A stretch of DNA of 64,000 bases. It comes from Sphingomonas sp. PP-CE-1A-559 (GTDB lineage Bacteria > Pseudomonadota > Alphaproteobacteria > Sphingomonadales > Sphingomonadaceae). The position numbers and the translations under genes are program-made. Below, one piece after another: positions 55,505 to 63,864 of this stretch (its first letter is position 1; each line of letters begins with the position of its first letter). The stretch covers positions 372,001 through 436,000 of the forward strand of contig NZ_SLYA01000001.1 in assembly GCF_004340965.1 (NCBI RefSeq), given 5' to 3'. The notes beneath the pieces were generated by a model, which ran no database searches, was not told the origin of the DNA, and saw nothing but the letters and a program-made list of their open reading frames with translations.

Positions 55505-56776
55505 ATGATCGCGCGCATTCTCATCGCGACGCTACTCGCGACGACCACCGCCAATGCCGATGCGAAGACCGTCGTCGTTACCGCAGCGCACATGATCGAC
55601 GTCCTTGCCGGCAAGCGCGTCGACAACCCGCAGGTGACGATCGTCGACGGCCGTATCACCGCGGTCGGGCGCAAAGGCGATGCCGTGCCCGCCGGTGCCG
55701 AACGCGTCGATCTGGGCGAGCGGACGCTGCTCCCCGGCCTGATCGACATGCACGTCCACCTGACCAGCGATCCGACGCTCAGCGGTTACCGCCAGCTCGA
55801 ATTCACCGACAATTTCTGGACCGTCGTCGGCGTCGCCAATGCGCGCAAGACGCTCGACGCAGGCTTCACCACCGTGCGCAACGTCGGCTCGGCCAATTAT
55901 GACGACGTCGCGCTGAAACAGGGGATCGAGCGCGACTATGTTCCCGGCCCACGCATCGTCCCCGCCACCTACGCGCTCGGCGCGACCGGCGGGCACTGCG
56001 ACGCGACCGAGTTCCCGCCCTCGGTCCAGGTGCCGCACCCGCAGATCGCCAACACGCCCGACGAGTTTCGCGGTGCCGTGCGGACGATCCGCAAATACGG
56101 CGCCGAGGTGGTGAAGGTCTGCATGACCGGCGGCGTCCTCTCGAAGACCGACGCCGTCGGCGCGCAACAGATCAGCCTCGCCGAGATCAAGGCGATCGTC
56201 GAGGAAGCGCATATGCTCGGCATGAAGGTCGCGGTCCATGCGCACGGCGCGGAGGGCATCAACGACGCACTGCGCGCGGGCGTCGACACGATCGAACACG
56301 CCAGCCTCGCCGACGCCGAATCGTTCCGGTTGGCCAAGGCGAGCGGGGCGTGGTTCGACATGGATATCTACGACGACGACTATATCCTCGCCGAAGGTGC
56401 AAAGAATGGCGTCTTCCCCGAAAGCCTGGAGAAGGAGCGTCAGGTCGGTCTGAAGCAGCGCCAGACTTTCCGCGCCGCGCATGCCGCTGGGGTCAAGATG
56501 CTGTTCGGCACCGACGGCGGGGTCTACCCCAACGGCAACAACGCGCTCCAGTTCGCCAAGATGGTCGAATGGGGCATGACGCCGATGGAGGCGATCCAGG
56601 CCGCCACCTCCAGTGCCGCGATCGCGTTGGCCAGAACGACGGACGTCGGCGCGATCCAGCCGGGCAGGTTCGGCGATCTCGTCGCGATCGACGGCGATCC
56701 GCTCGCCGATGTCCGCCAGTTGGAACACCCCGTCTTCGTGATGAAGGGCGGCGCAGTGGTCGTATTGCCGAAGTAA
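55505..56776 (+). CDS. Exported amidohydrolase (imidazolonepropionase-like)
   Basis: 423 residues with a signal-like N-terminus IARILIATLLATTTANADA. The amidohydrolase motifs are LLPGLIDMHVHLTSDP (HxH), EVVKVCMTGGVLS (Lys for metal bridging), KVAVHAHGAEGI, TIEHASLAD and LFGTDGG (Asp). This is the pattern of the periplasmic metal-dependent hydrolases often listed as Xaa-Pro/Xaa-Arg carboxypeptidases. The substrate is undetermined. The gene is divergent from the exported unknown. An in-frame extension is discounted because the signal sequence begins here. Confidence 0.88.
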   Translation: MIARILIATLLATTTANADAKTVVVTAAHMIDVLAGKRVDNPQVTIVDGRITAVGRKGDAVPAGAERVDLGERTLLPGLIDMHVHLTSDPTLSGYRQLEFTDNFWTVVGVANARKTLDAGFTTVRNVGSANYDDVALKQGIERDYVPGPRIVPATYALGATGGHCDATEFPPSVQVPHPQIANTPDEFRGAVRTIRKYGAEVVKVCMTGGVLSKTDAVGAQQISLAEIKAIVEEAHMLGMKVAVHAHGAEGINDALRAGVDTIEHASLADAESFRLAKASGAWFDMDIYDDDYILAEGAKNGVFPESLEKERQVGLKQRQTFRAAHAAGVKMLFGTDGGVYPNGNNALQFAKMVEWGMTPMEAIQAATSSAAIALARTTDVGAIQPGRFGDLVAIDGDPLADVRQLEHPVFVMKGGAVVVLPK

Positions 56777-56790
56777 AAGAGGCCTCCTAA

Positions 56791-56842
56791 TCCTCCCCCG
56801 CAAGGGGGAGGTGGCTGGCACTTGCCAGACGGAGGGGGAGGT
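56791..56842. repeat. Family E palindromic element, single arm
   Basis: ATCCTCCCCCGCAAGGGGGA with GGTGGCTGGCACTTGCCAGA, nearly identical to the left arm at 16982. The right arm appears lost or decayed. Confidence 0.65.
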
Positions 56843-57062
56843 AAGGGACGCGCCCTGCTCCGTGTCCTGTCCCCTCCGACACCCGCGGCGACACCGACCG
56901 CTGGCAAGGTAGGGTGCAGTCAACCGACGCCCGGCCGCTCACACGCCACCAACGTTTCACCGCTACCCAGAAGCAGCTCGTCGCATCACGGGTTGCCGTC
57001 GGGTCACGTTCAGCCTCCCCCGACCACAACGCCGCGACGACCGCGCGCAGGGGATTTCGACG

Positions 57063-58478
57063 ATGACGACCGACCGCGGGGCGCTGGCCGCCCTGCTCGC
57101 CACCATGACCGTCCTGGCCACAGCGACCCCGGCGGCCGCGCAAACCGAGTCGGCCGCACCCGTGCGCGGCCTGGAGCGCCTCCAAACCCCCGGCACGCAG
57201 GCGAACCCCGACGCCACCGCGATTCCAGTGCCCGCCGCGCCGACGATCGTCCTGCCGAACACCACGCCCGCTCCACGTCGCACCCCGCGATCGAGTGCTG
57301 TGGCAAAGCCAGCCACGGATCGTGCGACTACGAAACGCGAAGGGGTGGATCGCCCGACGACCGAAGCGTCGGCGCGCGAACGAGTAACCACCCGGACGAC
57401 GCCGGAACAAACGACCCGACCGCGCGCCCCGGACGACGAGTCGACGCGTCCGCCGACATCGGCCGAACCGGCGCCCGTCGCCACGCCCACGTCCGACCCC
57501 GCTCTCCAATCGTCGCCATTGCAGACCCCGACCACCGAGGTGGCGCCGCAATCCTCCGCACCGCAACCCACCGCGTCGGTGCCAGCAACGACGCCGGCCT
57601 CAACCCCGGAATCCACCCTCTCGACGCCGGAAAAGGGCAGCGCGATGCCGTTGTGGCTTTCGCTGACGGCGATTGTCGTGGTTCTCGGCGCGCTGTGGGC
57701 GCTCCGCCGCAAGCCGCGCAGCCACCGGTACGACAGCGTCGAACCCAAAGCCTATGTCGAGCCGACTCCGCCGCCCGTTGCCGCGAAGCCGGTCGTTGCC
57801 CAGCCTATTGCTCCCCAGCCAGTCGCCCCCAGGCCGGTCGTCTCCGAACCGGCCGAAACCCCGGCGGCCGTCACCCCTGCCACAGCATCTGCGGTCGCAC
57901 CCGTGGCTGCCGTGCCAATGGCCGCGCCCAAATTTCTCGAGCCCAAGGGCAAGGTGCCGCCCACGCCGCCAGTCGCCGCGCGTGCCCGACTGACCTGCGA
58001 ACTGCGTCCGTTGCGCGCGGGTCTCAACCTGCTGAGCGCGACCGTCGAGTGCGAGCTTGTCGTGACCAACACGGGCACCGCATCGGCCGAAGCGATCCGT
58101 ACCGGCGTCGCGTTGCTCACCGCGCACGCCGATCAGGATCAGGACCTTGCGCAGTTCAACGCGGCGCCCGTCATGCGGCCCGTCGCCCCGCCGTTCACGC
58201 TGGCGCCGGGCGAAACGCGGACGATCCGTACCGTGACGGCGATCGCGCGCGAGGTGATCCGCACGATGACCGCGGCCAACCGCCCGATGTTCGTGCCCGT
58301 CGTCGCGACCAACATCCTGTACGTGACGGCTGGCGACGAGGCGCAGGCGGCGCGCGCGTGGGTGGTTGGCATCGAGCGCGTGGACTCCGCCAAGCTGGCG
58401 CCGTTCTGGCTCGATGCGCCTGCACGGATGTACACGACGGTTGCCGCGCGGCCGCATGCGGTAACGTTCGATCGGTAG
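57063..58478 (+). CDS. Pro/Thr-rich protein with membrane segment and C-terminal beta domain
   Basis: 471 residues. A signal peptide (ALAALLATMTVLATATPAAAQ) precedes a long low-complexity Pro/Thr/Ala/Arg region (about 30-195). A membrane helix (MPLWLSLTAIVVVLGALWAL, about 197-216) follows, then another Pro-rich stretch. The C-terminal beta domain (about 305-471) reads ARLTCELRPLRAGLNLLSATVECELVVTNTGTASAEAIRTGVALL, resembling a DUF11 or CARDB-like Ig fold. Function unknown; perhaps an envelope protein. Confidence 0.65.
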   Translation: MTTDRGALAALLATMTVLATATPAAAQTESAAPVRGLERLQTPGTQANPDATAIPVPAAPTIVLPNTTPAPRRTPRSSAVAKPATDRATTKREGVDRPTTEASARERVTTRTTPEQTTRPRAPDDESTRPPTSAEPAPVATPTSDPALQSSPLQTPTTEVAPQSSAPQPTASVPATTPASTPESTLSTPEKGSAMPLWLSLTAIVVVLGALWALRRKPRSHRYDSVEPKAYVEPTPPPVAAKPVVAQPIAPQPVAPRPVVSEPAETPAAVTPATASAVAPVAAVPMAAPKFLEPKGKVPPTPPVAARARLTCELRPLRAGLNLLSATVECELVVTNTGTASAEAIRTGVALLTAHADQDQDLAQFNAAPVMRPVAPPFTLAPGETRTIRTVTAIAREVIRTMTAANRPMFVPVVATNILYVTAGDEAQAARAWVVGIERVDSAKLAPFWLDAPARMYTTVAARPHAVTFDR

Positions 58479-58568
58479 GTGAGGGGCTCGCGCGGCGTGC
58501 TGACCTTCGACACCCGGTCATGTCCTTGCTTCGAGCGGTAACACCGGGCGTACACGTAAAACTTGTTT

Positions 58569-58613
58569 CCCCGCGAAGGCGGGGACCCAGACTGGGCTCC
58601 CGCCTTCGCGGGA
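58569..58613. repeat. Family B palindromic element, copy 5 (inverted)
   Basis: CCCCGCGAAGGCGGGG, ACCCAGACTGGGC, TCCCGCCTTCGCGGGA. Same 45-bp length as the others, opposite orientation. The region from 58479 to the ribosomal terminator otherwise shows no gene. Confidence 0.88.
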
Positions 58614-58789
58614 GAGCAATGCCGCGGTTGCGGCGGAGGCTGGACAGTGCAGCTATGCCGCAAAAGGCTGACTGCTTTGGTCCGACGCCCATCACTACGC
58701 GCGCGACTGGTTGCGGAACCTTGGATGCGCATCGGAACCGGCGTGAAGCGAGCCCTGCTGGAATGAGCAACGCGATATTCCCGCACAAC

Positions 58790-58827
58790 AAAAAAGGGCG
58801 ACCCCATCGCTGGGGCCGCCCTTTTTT
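58790..58827 (-). terminator. Intrinsic terminator of the rplJ-rplL transcript
   Basis: AAGGGCG-ACCCC / GGGGC-CGCCCTT stem with a short loop and flanking A- and T-runs on both sides, so it can act in either direction. It is 113 bp after the rplL stop. Confidence 0.85.
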
Positions 58828-58837
58828 AGCTGCGGCC

Positions 58838-58889
58838 AGCAGGGGCAAAGCCCCTGCTTCGTCGGCCGGCATGAATGCCGCCGGCCGGC
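58838..58889 (+). repeat. Family J three-hairpin 3'-UTR element downstream of rplL
   Basis: GCAGGGGC-AAA-GCCCCTGC, then TCGTCGG, a GGCAT-GA-ATGCC type hairpin and CCGGCCGG (+ strand reading). A 9-bp direct repeat AGCTGCGGC flanks the element plus its stop-proximal hairpin, at 58828-58836 and 58931-58939, like a target-site duplication. Confidence 0.75.
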
Positions 58890-58894
58890 CTTGC

Positions 58895-58930
58895 GGAGAG
58901 ACGATTTAGCCTGCGCTAAATCGTCTCTCC
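58895..58930 (-). other. Perfect 15-bp hairpin just after the rplL stop
   Basis: GGAGAGACGATTTAG, loop CCTGCG, CTAAATCGTCTCTCC. It is 9 bp after the rplL stop codon and forms the gene-proximal hairpin of the family J arrangement. Confidence 0.75.
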
Positions 58931-58939
58931 AGCTGCGGC

Positions 58940-59314
58940 TTACTTGACCTCGACGGTCGCGCCAGCTGCTTCGAGCTGAGCCTTGATCTTGGCTGCCTCG
59001 TCCTTCGACACGCCTTCCTTGACGGCCTTGGGAGCCGACTCGACCAGCGTCTTGGCTTCGGTCAGGCCGAGCGCGGTGATCGCACGGACTTCCTTGATGA
59101 CGTTGATCTTCTTGCCACCGTCGCCGGTCAGGATGACGTCGAATTCGGTCTGCTCTTCTGCTGCAGGAGCAGCGGCGCCGCCGCCTGCTGCCGGTGCTGC
59201 GACCGCTGCTGCGGCCGAAACGCCCCACTTCTCTTCGAGCAGCTTCGAAAGCTCAGCTGCTTCGAGAACGGTCAGTTCGCTCAGGCTCTCAACGAGCGCG
59301 TTCAGGTCTGCCAT
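58940..59314 (-). CDS. rplL: 50S ribosomal protein L7/L12
   Basis: A 124-residue ribosomal stalk protein. The N-terminal dimer domain is [31 protein letters not shown]; an Ala/Gly hinge (about 33-52) follows; the C-terminal domain has [36 protein letters not shown]. It recruits translation GTPases. It follows rplJ by 64 bp. Confidence 0.98.
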   Translation of the reverse strand: MADLNALVESLSELTVLEAAELSKLLEEKWGVSAAAAVAAPAAGGGAAAPAAEEQTEFDVILTGDGGKKINVIKEVRAITALGLTEAKTLVESAPKAVKEGVSKDEAAKIKAQLEAAGATVEVK

Positions 59315-59378
59315 GATAAATCTCCATCTCGGGGCTCGTGCCCCATCAGTTCAAAAAGGTAACGAAAGGCCTGCAAGA

Positions 59379-59894
59379 TCAGGCGGCTTCCTTCTCCGCG
59401 TAGGCGGAAAGCACGCGCGCGAGCTGCGCTGCCGGAGCCTGCGTGATCGTTGCCAGCTTCGTGGCGGGTGCCACGATGAGGCCAACGATCTTGGCACGCA
59501 GTTCATCCAGCGAGGGCAGCGTTGCGAGCGCCTTCACACCGTCGACGTCGAGGGTCGTCGCGCCCATCGCCCCACCCACGATTTCGAACTTGTCGTTCGT
59601 CTTCGCGAATTCCACGACCACCTTGGCGGCCGCGACGGGATCGATGGAGCTGGCCAGACCGACCGGACCCGTGAGCATGTCGCCCAGCGAGCTGTAGTCG
59701 GTGCCGTCCATTGCGATCTTGGCAAGCTTGTTCTTCGAGACCTTGTAGGTCGCGCCGGCGTCGCGCATCTTGTTCCGCAGCACAGTGGACTGTGCGACGG
59801 TCAGGCCGAGGTTGCGCGTGACAACGACGACGCCGACCTCGGAAAAGGTACGGTTCAGCTCGGCTACGGCCGCGGTCTTTTGATCACGATCCAT
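59379..59894 (-). CDS. rplJ: 50S ribosomal protein L10
   Basis: 171 residues anchoring the L7/L12 stalk. The N-terminus is [34 protein letters not shown], then [10 protein letters not shown]. The Ala-rich C-terminal helix ([14 protein letters not shown]) binds L12 dimers. ATG 59894 is chosen; an upstream in-frame GTG adds four residues. A structured leader precedes it. Confidence 0.98.
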   Translation of the reverse strand: MDRDQKTAAVAELNRTFSEVGVVVVTRNLGLTVAQSTVLRNKMRDAGATYKVSKNKLAKIAMDGTDYSSLGDMLTGPVGLASSIDPVAAAKVVVEFAKTNDKFEIVGGAMGATTLDVDGVKALATLPSLDELRAKIVGLIVAPATKLATITQAPAAQLARVLSAYAEKEAA

Positions 59895-60130
59895 GCCATT
59901 CTCCACGTTTTATCGGGCTGTCCGCCGAAACGAACGACCCGGTTACTACCGGAGGCGCAGACAAGCCCGCGCTTCCGGGTGTCTCGTCGATGGGGCATGG
60001 GAGAGGGCAGGCGCACGAGGCGCTCCGCAAAATCTCATTCCCCGTCTAGGTGGGAGATTAAGCACCGGCAAACCCGCTGCACCCACTGTCTCGGACGGAG
60101 TTCGACGAGCAAGCCCGCCGAACGAAGCCG
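59895..60130 (-). promoter_or_regulatory. Leader region of rplJL, likely an L10 leader
   Basis: 236 bases upstream of rplJ without coding capacity. It contains GACAGTGGGTGC and TTAATCTCCCACCTAG on the rplJ strand. Autoregulation of rplJL by binding of L10-L12 to such a leader is well established in bacteria. I recognise the context rather than a confirmed fold. Confidence 0.5.
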
Positions 60131-60171
60131 CGCCTTAGCGGAATTGGCGGGGGAGTCAATTGCCGAGAGGG

Positions 60172-60528
60172 TCAGGCGTCGAGGTATAGCCCGGTATCCG
60201 CGCCATCGAGCCGGCGCATGCGGGCCGCCGCCAGGATGTCGGGCGGCATCAGGCGGGCGTTGATGCCGATCCGGTCGATCGCGGGGTCGACCTTGGTCCA
60301 ATGCGTCACGCATCCGCATTCGCTGCAGCGATGGAAGCGTAATGTCTTGGCACCCCAACTATAGATGTCGATCGGAACGGATGCTGCGACGCGTACTTCG
60401 CTGGCCCGGTAATAAGCCCACAGGACTCCATAACGCCGACAGATCGAGCAGTTGCAGTCGGCTACCCATTCAGGCGGTAGGTCGGCGGACAGCGTTACCG
60501 CGCCACAGTGGCAGGAAGCTTCGATCAT
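60172..60528 (-). CDS. GFA/CENP-V family zinc protein
   Basis: 118 residues. The zinc ligands follow the GFA pattern: SCHCGAVTL (CxC), CNCSICRRYG (CxCxxC) and RCSECGCVTHW (CxxC). Members include glutathione-dependent formaldehyde-activating enzyme, but many small members have no known reaction. It stands between rplA and rplJ, which are usually adjacent. Confidence 0.88.
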   Translation of the reverse strand: MIEASCHCGAVTLSADLPPEWVADCNCSICRRYGVLWAYYRASEVRVAASVPIDIYSWGAKTLRFHRCSECGCVTHWTKVDPAIDRIGINARLMPPDILAAARMRRLDGADTGLYLDA

Positions 60529-60580
60529 GAATTGATCTGTGGCTCAGAATTGCGGGGCATTCACGCGTTTTTGCAAATCC

Positions 60581-60662
60581 CGTCATCCTGACGAAAGTCA
60601 GGATCCAGAGCCATTAGGAGTAACGTCTGTAACCCTGGATCCTGACTTTCGTCAGGATGACG
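60581..60662. repeat. Family C palindromic element, copy 4 (82 bp)
   Basis: CGTCATCCTGACGAAAGTCA ends and inverse, variable centre. It is upstream of the GFA gene, and downstream of rplA on the other side. Confidence 0.92.
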
Positions 60663-60717
60663 GAAGCGGGGGGTAGGGGCGGCGATCTTCATCGAACGGC
60701 CGATATGGCGCGCGCGC

Positions 60718-60746
60718 AAAAAGGGCCGGGATCGCTCCCAGCCCTT
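60718..60746 (-). terminator. Intrinsic terminator of the rplK-rplA transcript
   Basis: AAGGGC-CGGGA, loop TCGC, TCCCA-GCCCTT. A run of five As on the + strand (60718-60722) gives Ts on the gene strand. It is 111 bp after the rplA stop. Confidence 0.8.
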
Positions 60747-60764
60747 CTTAACTTTTAGCGGCGA

Positions 60765-60815
60765 GACGGGAGTAAATCCCGTCCTCGTCGGTCGCGGTTG
60801 CCCGCGCCGGCCGGG
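60765..60815 (+). repeat. Family J three-hairpin 3'-UTR element downstream of rplA
   Basis: GACGGGA-GTAAA-TCCCGTC, then TCGTCGG, hairpin CGCGG-TTGC-CCGCG, then CCGGCCGG. The same order as after rplL. The hairpin sequences differ but the linkers are conserved. Confidence 0.7.
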
Positions 60816-60828
60816 CGCTCGCCGTCTC

Positions 60829-60850
60829 GTGGCCAGCTTTCGCTAGCCAC
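60829..60850 (-). other. Hairpin just after the rplA stop
   Basis: GTGGC-C-AGC, loop TTTC, GCT-A-GCCAC. It is 7 bp after the stop codon and is the gene-proximal hairpin of the third family J arrangement. Confidence 0.6.
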
Positions 60851-60857
60851 GTGCGGC

Positions 60858-61550
60858 TTACGCGCCAGCAACCTCGGTCGTGTCGACCTTGATGCCTGCA
60901 CCCATGGTCGACGAGATCGCGACCTTCTGGACGTACTTGCCCTTGGCGCCGGTCGGCTTGGCCTTGACCACTGCGTCGACCAGTGCGTCGAAGTTCGCGC
61001 GCAGGTCTTCCGCCGGGAACGACGCCTTGCCGATGCCCGAGTGGATGATGCCGGCCTTCTCGACGCGGTATTCGATCTGGCCGCCCTTGGCTGCCTGGAC
61101 GGCGGCCGCGACGTTCATCGTCACCGTGCCGAGCTTCGGGTTCGGCATCAGGCCCTTCGGACCCAGCACCTTACCGAGGCGACCGACGATGCCCATCATG
61201 TCCGGGGTCGCGATGCAGCGATCGAAATCGATCGTGCCACCCTGGATGATTTCCATCAGGTCTTCGGCGCCGACGACGTCTGCGCCTGCTGCGAGGGCCT
61301 CTTCAGCCTTCGCGCCGCGGGCGAACACGCCGACGCGGACGGTCTTGCCGGTGCCCTTGGGCAGCGTGACGACGCCGCGGACCATCTGGTCTGCGTGACG
61401 CGGATCGACGCCCAGGTTCAGCGCGACTTCGATCGTCTCGTCGAACTTCGACGTGGCGCCCGACCGTGCGAGACCGATGGCCTCGTCGATGCCGTGCAGC
61501 TTGACGAGGTCGACCGTGACGGCCTTCTGCTTCTTGCTCAGCTTAGCCAT
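60858..61550 (-). CDS. rplA: 50S ribosomal protein L1
   Basis: 230 residues. [26 protein letters not shown] starts the chain. The core has the family signature [32 protein letters not shown]. It binds 23S rRNA at the L1 stalk and represses its own operon. It starts 4 bp after rplK. Confidence 0.98.
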   Translation of the reverse strand: MAKLSKKQKAVTVDLVKLHGIDEAIGLARSGATSKFDETIEVALNLGVDPRHADQMVRGVVTLPKGTGKTVRVGVFARGAKAEEALAAGADVVGAEDLMEIIQGGTIDFDRCIATPDMMGIVGRLGKVLGPKGLMPNPKLGTVTMNVAAAVQAAKGGQIEYRVEKAGIIHSGIGKASFPAEDLRANFDALVDAVVKAKPTGAKGKYVQKVAISSTMGAGIKVDTTEVAGA

Positions 61551-61554
61551 GATC

Positions 61555-61986
61555 TCAGCCCTCCACCACTTCGAGGCCCATTGCGCGGGCGCTGCCTTCG
61601 ATGATCTTCGTCGCAGCGTCGATATCGTTGGCGTTGAGGTCCTTCATCTTCGTCGTGGCGATCTCGCTCAGCTGGCTGCGCTTGATCGTGCCGGCGACGA
61701 CCTTGCCCGGCTCCTTCGAACCCGACTTGAGACCAGCGGCCTCCTTGATCAGGTACGATGCTGGCGGGGTCTTGGTCTCGAACGAGAACGAGCGATCCGC
61801 ATAGACCGTGATGACGGTCGGGATCGGCATGCCCTTCTTCAGTTCGCTCGTGCCGGCGTTGAACGCCTTGCAGAACTCCATGATGTTCACGCCGCGCTGA
61901 CCCAGCGCAGGCCCGATCGGCGGCGCGGGCTTTGCCTCGCCTGCAGGCACCTGCAGCTTGATGTATCCGGTAATCTTTTTAGCCAT
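61555..61986 (-). CDS. rplK: 50S ribosomal protein L11
   Basis: 143 residues: [42 protein letters not shown], and the C-terminal rRNA-binding [26 protein letters not shown]. The start at ATG 61986 is the family start. nusG, often found just upstream of rplK, is not adjacent; an unrelated small gene lies 171 bp upstream. Confidence 0.98.
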   Translation of the reverse strand: MAKKITGYIKLQVPAGEAKPAPPIGPALGQRGVNIMEFCKAFNAGTSELKKGMPIPTVITVYADRSFSFETKTPPASYLIKEAAGLKSGSKEPGKVVAGTIKRSQLSEIATTKMKDLNANDIDAATKIIEGSARAMGLEVVEG

Positions 61987-62157
61987 GTCACTCTCTTTAT
62001 GTGAGCCTAGCGGTGATGGCGGCCGTCTCGCAACAGCCTCCCGCAAATTCCATCAATGAAGGTGGAAGCCGGCGCGCATAGCCGAAAACGCGGGGCGCGG
62101 CAACCGGCGTTCGCGTCGTCGCGCGGAGGCCGAGGAGGCTGCGCGATCGACCGCGGT

Positions 62158-62442
62158 TTATTCGAAGACGTCGACTGGCCAGGCGATCTGCTTGGCTGCG
62201 GCGTAACAGGCCGACCGCGTGGCGTATCCATCGGAATAGCTGATCAGCCCGCCAGCCTCGTGAAACAACAACCAGGCCCAGGCACCTGCGAGCACGAGGG
62301 GTGGCGAAAGGTCGAGCCCCTCGACCTCACGGAGTTCGAGCCGCATCGAGGGCCGCTCACCTTCGACCGGGTTCGTGGGGACGGACTCAGCCTCGTCGAG
62401 TGTCCGGCCTATAAAGCGGCCGAACCTGTTGTCAGGCACCAT
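62158..62442 (-). CDS. Hypothetical protein overlapping the EAL gene
   Basis: 94 residues from VPDNRFGRFIGRTLDEAESV, with RPSMRLELREVEGLDLSPPLVLAGAWAWLLFHEAGGLISYSDGYATRSACYAAAKQIAWPV. Its ATG overlaps the EAL gene stop by 11 bases, so it is probably translated from the same mRNA. Unrecognised family. A longer start exists at 62508. Confidence 0.55.
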   Translation of the reverse strand: MVPDNRFGRFIGRTLDEAESVPTNPVEGERPSMRLELREVEGLDLSPPLVLAGAWAWLLFHEAGGLISYSDGYATRSACYAAAKQIAWPVDVFE

Positions 62443-63673
62443 GATGGGGTACGATCGATTCAATCGGCACGGGTTTTCCCCAGTAAAAGCCTTGCCCACA
62501 ATCGGCACCGAGCGATTTCGCCAGGACGAGGTCGTCGGCGGTCTCGATGCCCTCGATGACCGTTCCGATCGACCGGCTTCGGCAATAATCGATGATTTCC
62601 TTCAGCAGCGACGGCGGGAACTCGCCCTTGCGGCACTTCTGGAAGATCTTCCGGTCGATCTTGACCTCGGACACCGGCAGGTCGGAAATGCGATCAAAGT
62701 TGGTCGCGCCCTTGCCGAAATCGTCGAGCGAGATGGGTATGCCCATCGTGCCAAGCTCGCGCATGTTTTCCAGCAGGCGACCGTCGAGTCCTGAATAACT
62801 GATCTCGGTGAGTTCGATCCCGAGCATGCCGGGGGCGACATGATGGCGTCGCAGCAGGATCGGCATCGCGGCGAGGAAATCCGGATGCGCGAGCACTGCG
62901 GCGCTGCAGTTCACCGCGATAGGCACAGGCCTGCCCTCGGCCTCCAGCGCCGCGAGCAGGCGGGCCGCCGCTTCTATCGCAAGCGACGTCGCCGCGACCT
63001 CCAGCGAGAGGATCGTCGACGGTGCGAAGATATGCTCCGGGTTGAGCGACGGTCGATTGCGCAACCGCGTGAGTGTTTCGTAGCCGGCGATGCCGTCGTC
63101 GTGCAGGTTGCGTTTCTCATGGAATTCATGCGTGAGATTGGGCAGCAACCGGCCTTGCTGGATCAGCCACGAGAGGAAATGACGGTCGCCGGTGTCGCCG
63201 TCATGCGGTTGCCGGACGATATGGGCCAGGCGGTCGACGATGTCCTGCGCGGAATAGGGCGTGTCGAGCCAGTCGACATGACCGATGCCGGACTGTTCTG
63301 CGAGGGCGATAGCGTCGGGGAAATGCACGCTTGGCCGTAACAGCGTCAGCGTCCCGGAAAACTGTTCTTTATCCAATAAGGCGATGAACGCGTGACGATT
63401 GCCGATCGAGGCATCCGGGTTCATCACGATCAGATCCGGTTGAAACGCCAGCCCGGCACGTTCTTCGCTGGCCATGCCGATCCACGCGGTTTTGTGGCCC
63501 ATCTCTTCGAGTTCACGATGAACGCCATTGTGCGCCGCATTTTCAAGATCGAGAAACAAGACGCGATGACCGGCCCCGGGTAAATCCGGGGAAAGACGAC
63601 TCCCCGCACTGGCCGAGCGTAAGTGATCGCCACGCAAGGACGATGTTTTCAGGGCCGTGTTCGTCAAGGGCAT
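62432..63673 (-). CDS. EAL-domain protein with degenerate receiver-like N-terminus
   Basis: 413 residues. Residues about 35-155 look like a receiver-type fold (GHRVLFLDLENAAHNGVHRELEEMGH, PDLIVMNPDASIGN) without the usual Asp pocket. The EAL domain (about 170-405) has the signature as GYETLTRLR (ETL instead of EAL), AVNCSAAVL, GIELTEISY, SLDDFGKGATNFDRI, VSEVKIDRKIFQ, VIEGIETADDL and CGQGFYWGKP. The metal and catalytic residues (E, N, E, DD, K, E, Q) appear retained, so c-di-GMP hydrolysis is possible. It is soluble. A CtrA-type site lies about 180 bp upstream. Confidence 0.85.
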   Translation of the reverse strand: MPLTNTALKTSSLRGDHLRSASAGSRLSPDLPGAGHRVLFLDLENAAHNGVHRELEEMGHKTAWIGMASEERAGLAFQPDLIVMNPDASIGNRHAFIALLDKEQFSGTLTLLRPSVHFPDAIALAEQSGIGHVDWLDTPYSAQDIVDRLAHIVRQPHDGDTGDRHFLSWLIQQGRLLPNLTHEFHEKRNLHDDGIAGYETLTRLRNRPSLNPEHIFAPSTILSLEVAATSLAIEAAARLLAALEAEGRPVPIAVNCSAAVLAHPDFLAAMPILLRRHHVAPGMLGIELTEISYSGLDGRLLENMRELGTMGIPISLDDFGKGATNFDRISDLPVSEVKIDRKIFQKCRKGEFPPSLLKEIIDYCRSRSIGTVIEGIETADDLVLAKSLGADCGQGFYWGKPVPIESIVPHHGA

Positions 63674-63849
63674 CAGTCATTTCCTGTAGGCGGATCGCTG
63701 AATACGGTTGCATGCGAGTCAAGCTGGTCATGGGGTACATAGAGTTTGCCGAATACGCCGGTCATCATATACGAAAGCGTACTGGCAACTATGCAACGTC
63801 TTATACGTGGACTGTCCTACAAGTGTTAGCGCTATATGATTGATGATGG
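63674..63849. other. AT-richer gene-free region upstream of the EAL gene
   Basis: No credible gene is seen from 63674 to the window end apart from the CtrA-type site. Composition is richer in A and T than elsewhere. It may hold the promoter of the EAL gene and of a gene beyond the window. Confidence 0.5.
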
Positions 63850-63864
63850 TTAATCGAGCCTTAA
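63850..63864 (+). promoter_or_regulatory. CtrA-type binding site
   Basis: TTAA-TCGAGCC-TTAA, an exact TTAA-N7-TTAA, the established CtrA consensus of Alphaproteobacteria. It is 177 bp upstream of the EAL gene start. In sphingomonads CtrA mostly controls motility-related genes, so control of the EAL gene or of a gene past the window is plausible. Confidence 0.6.
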
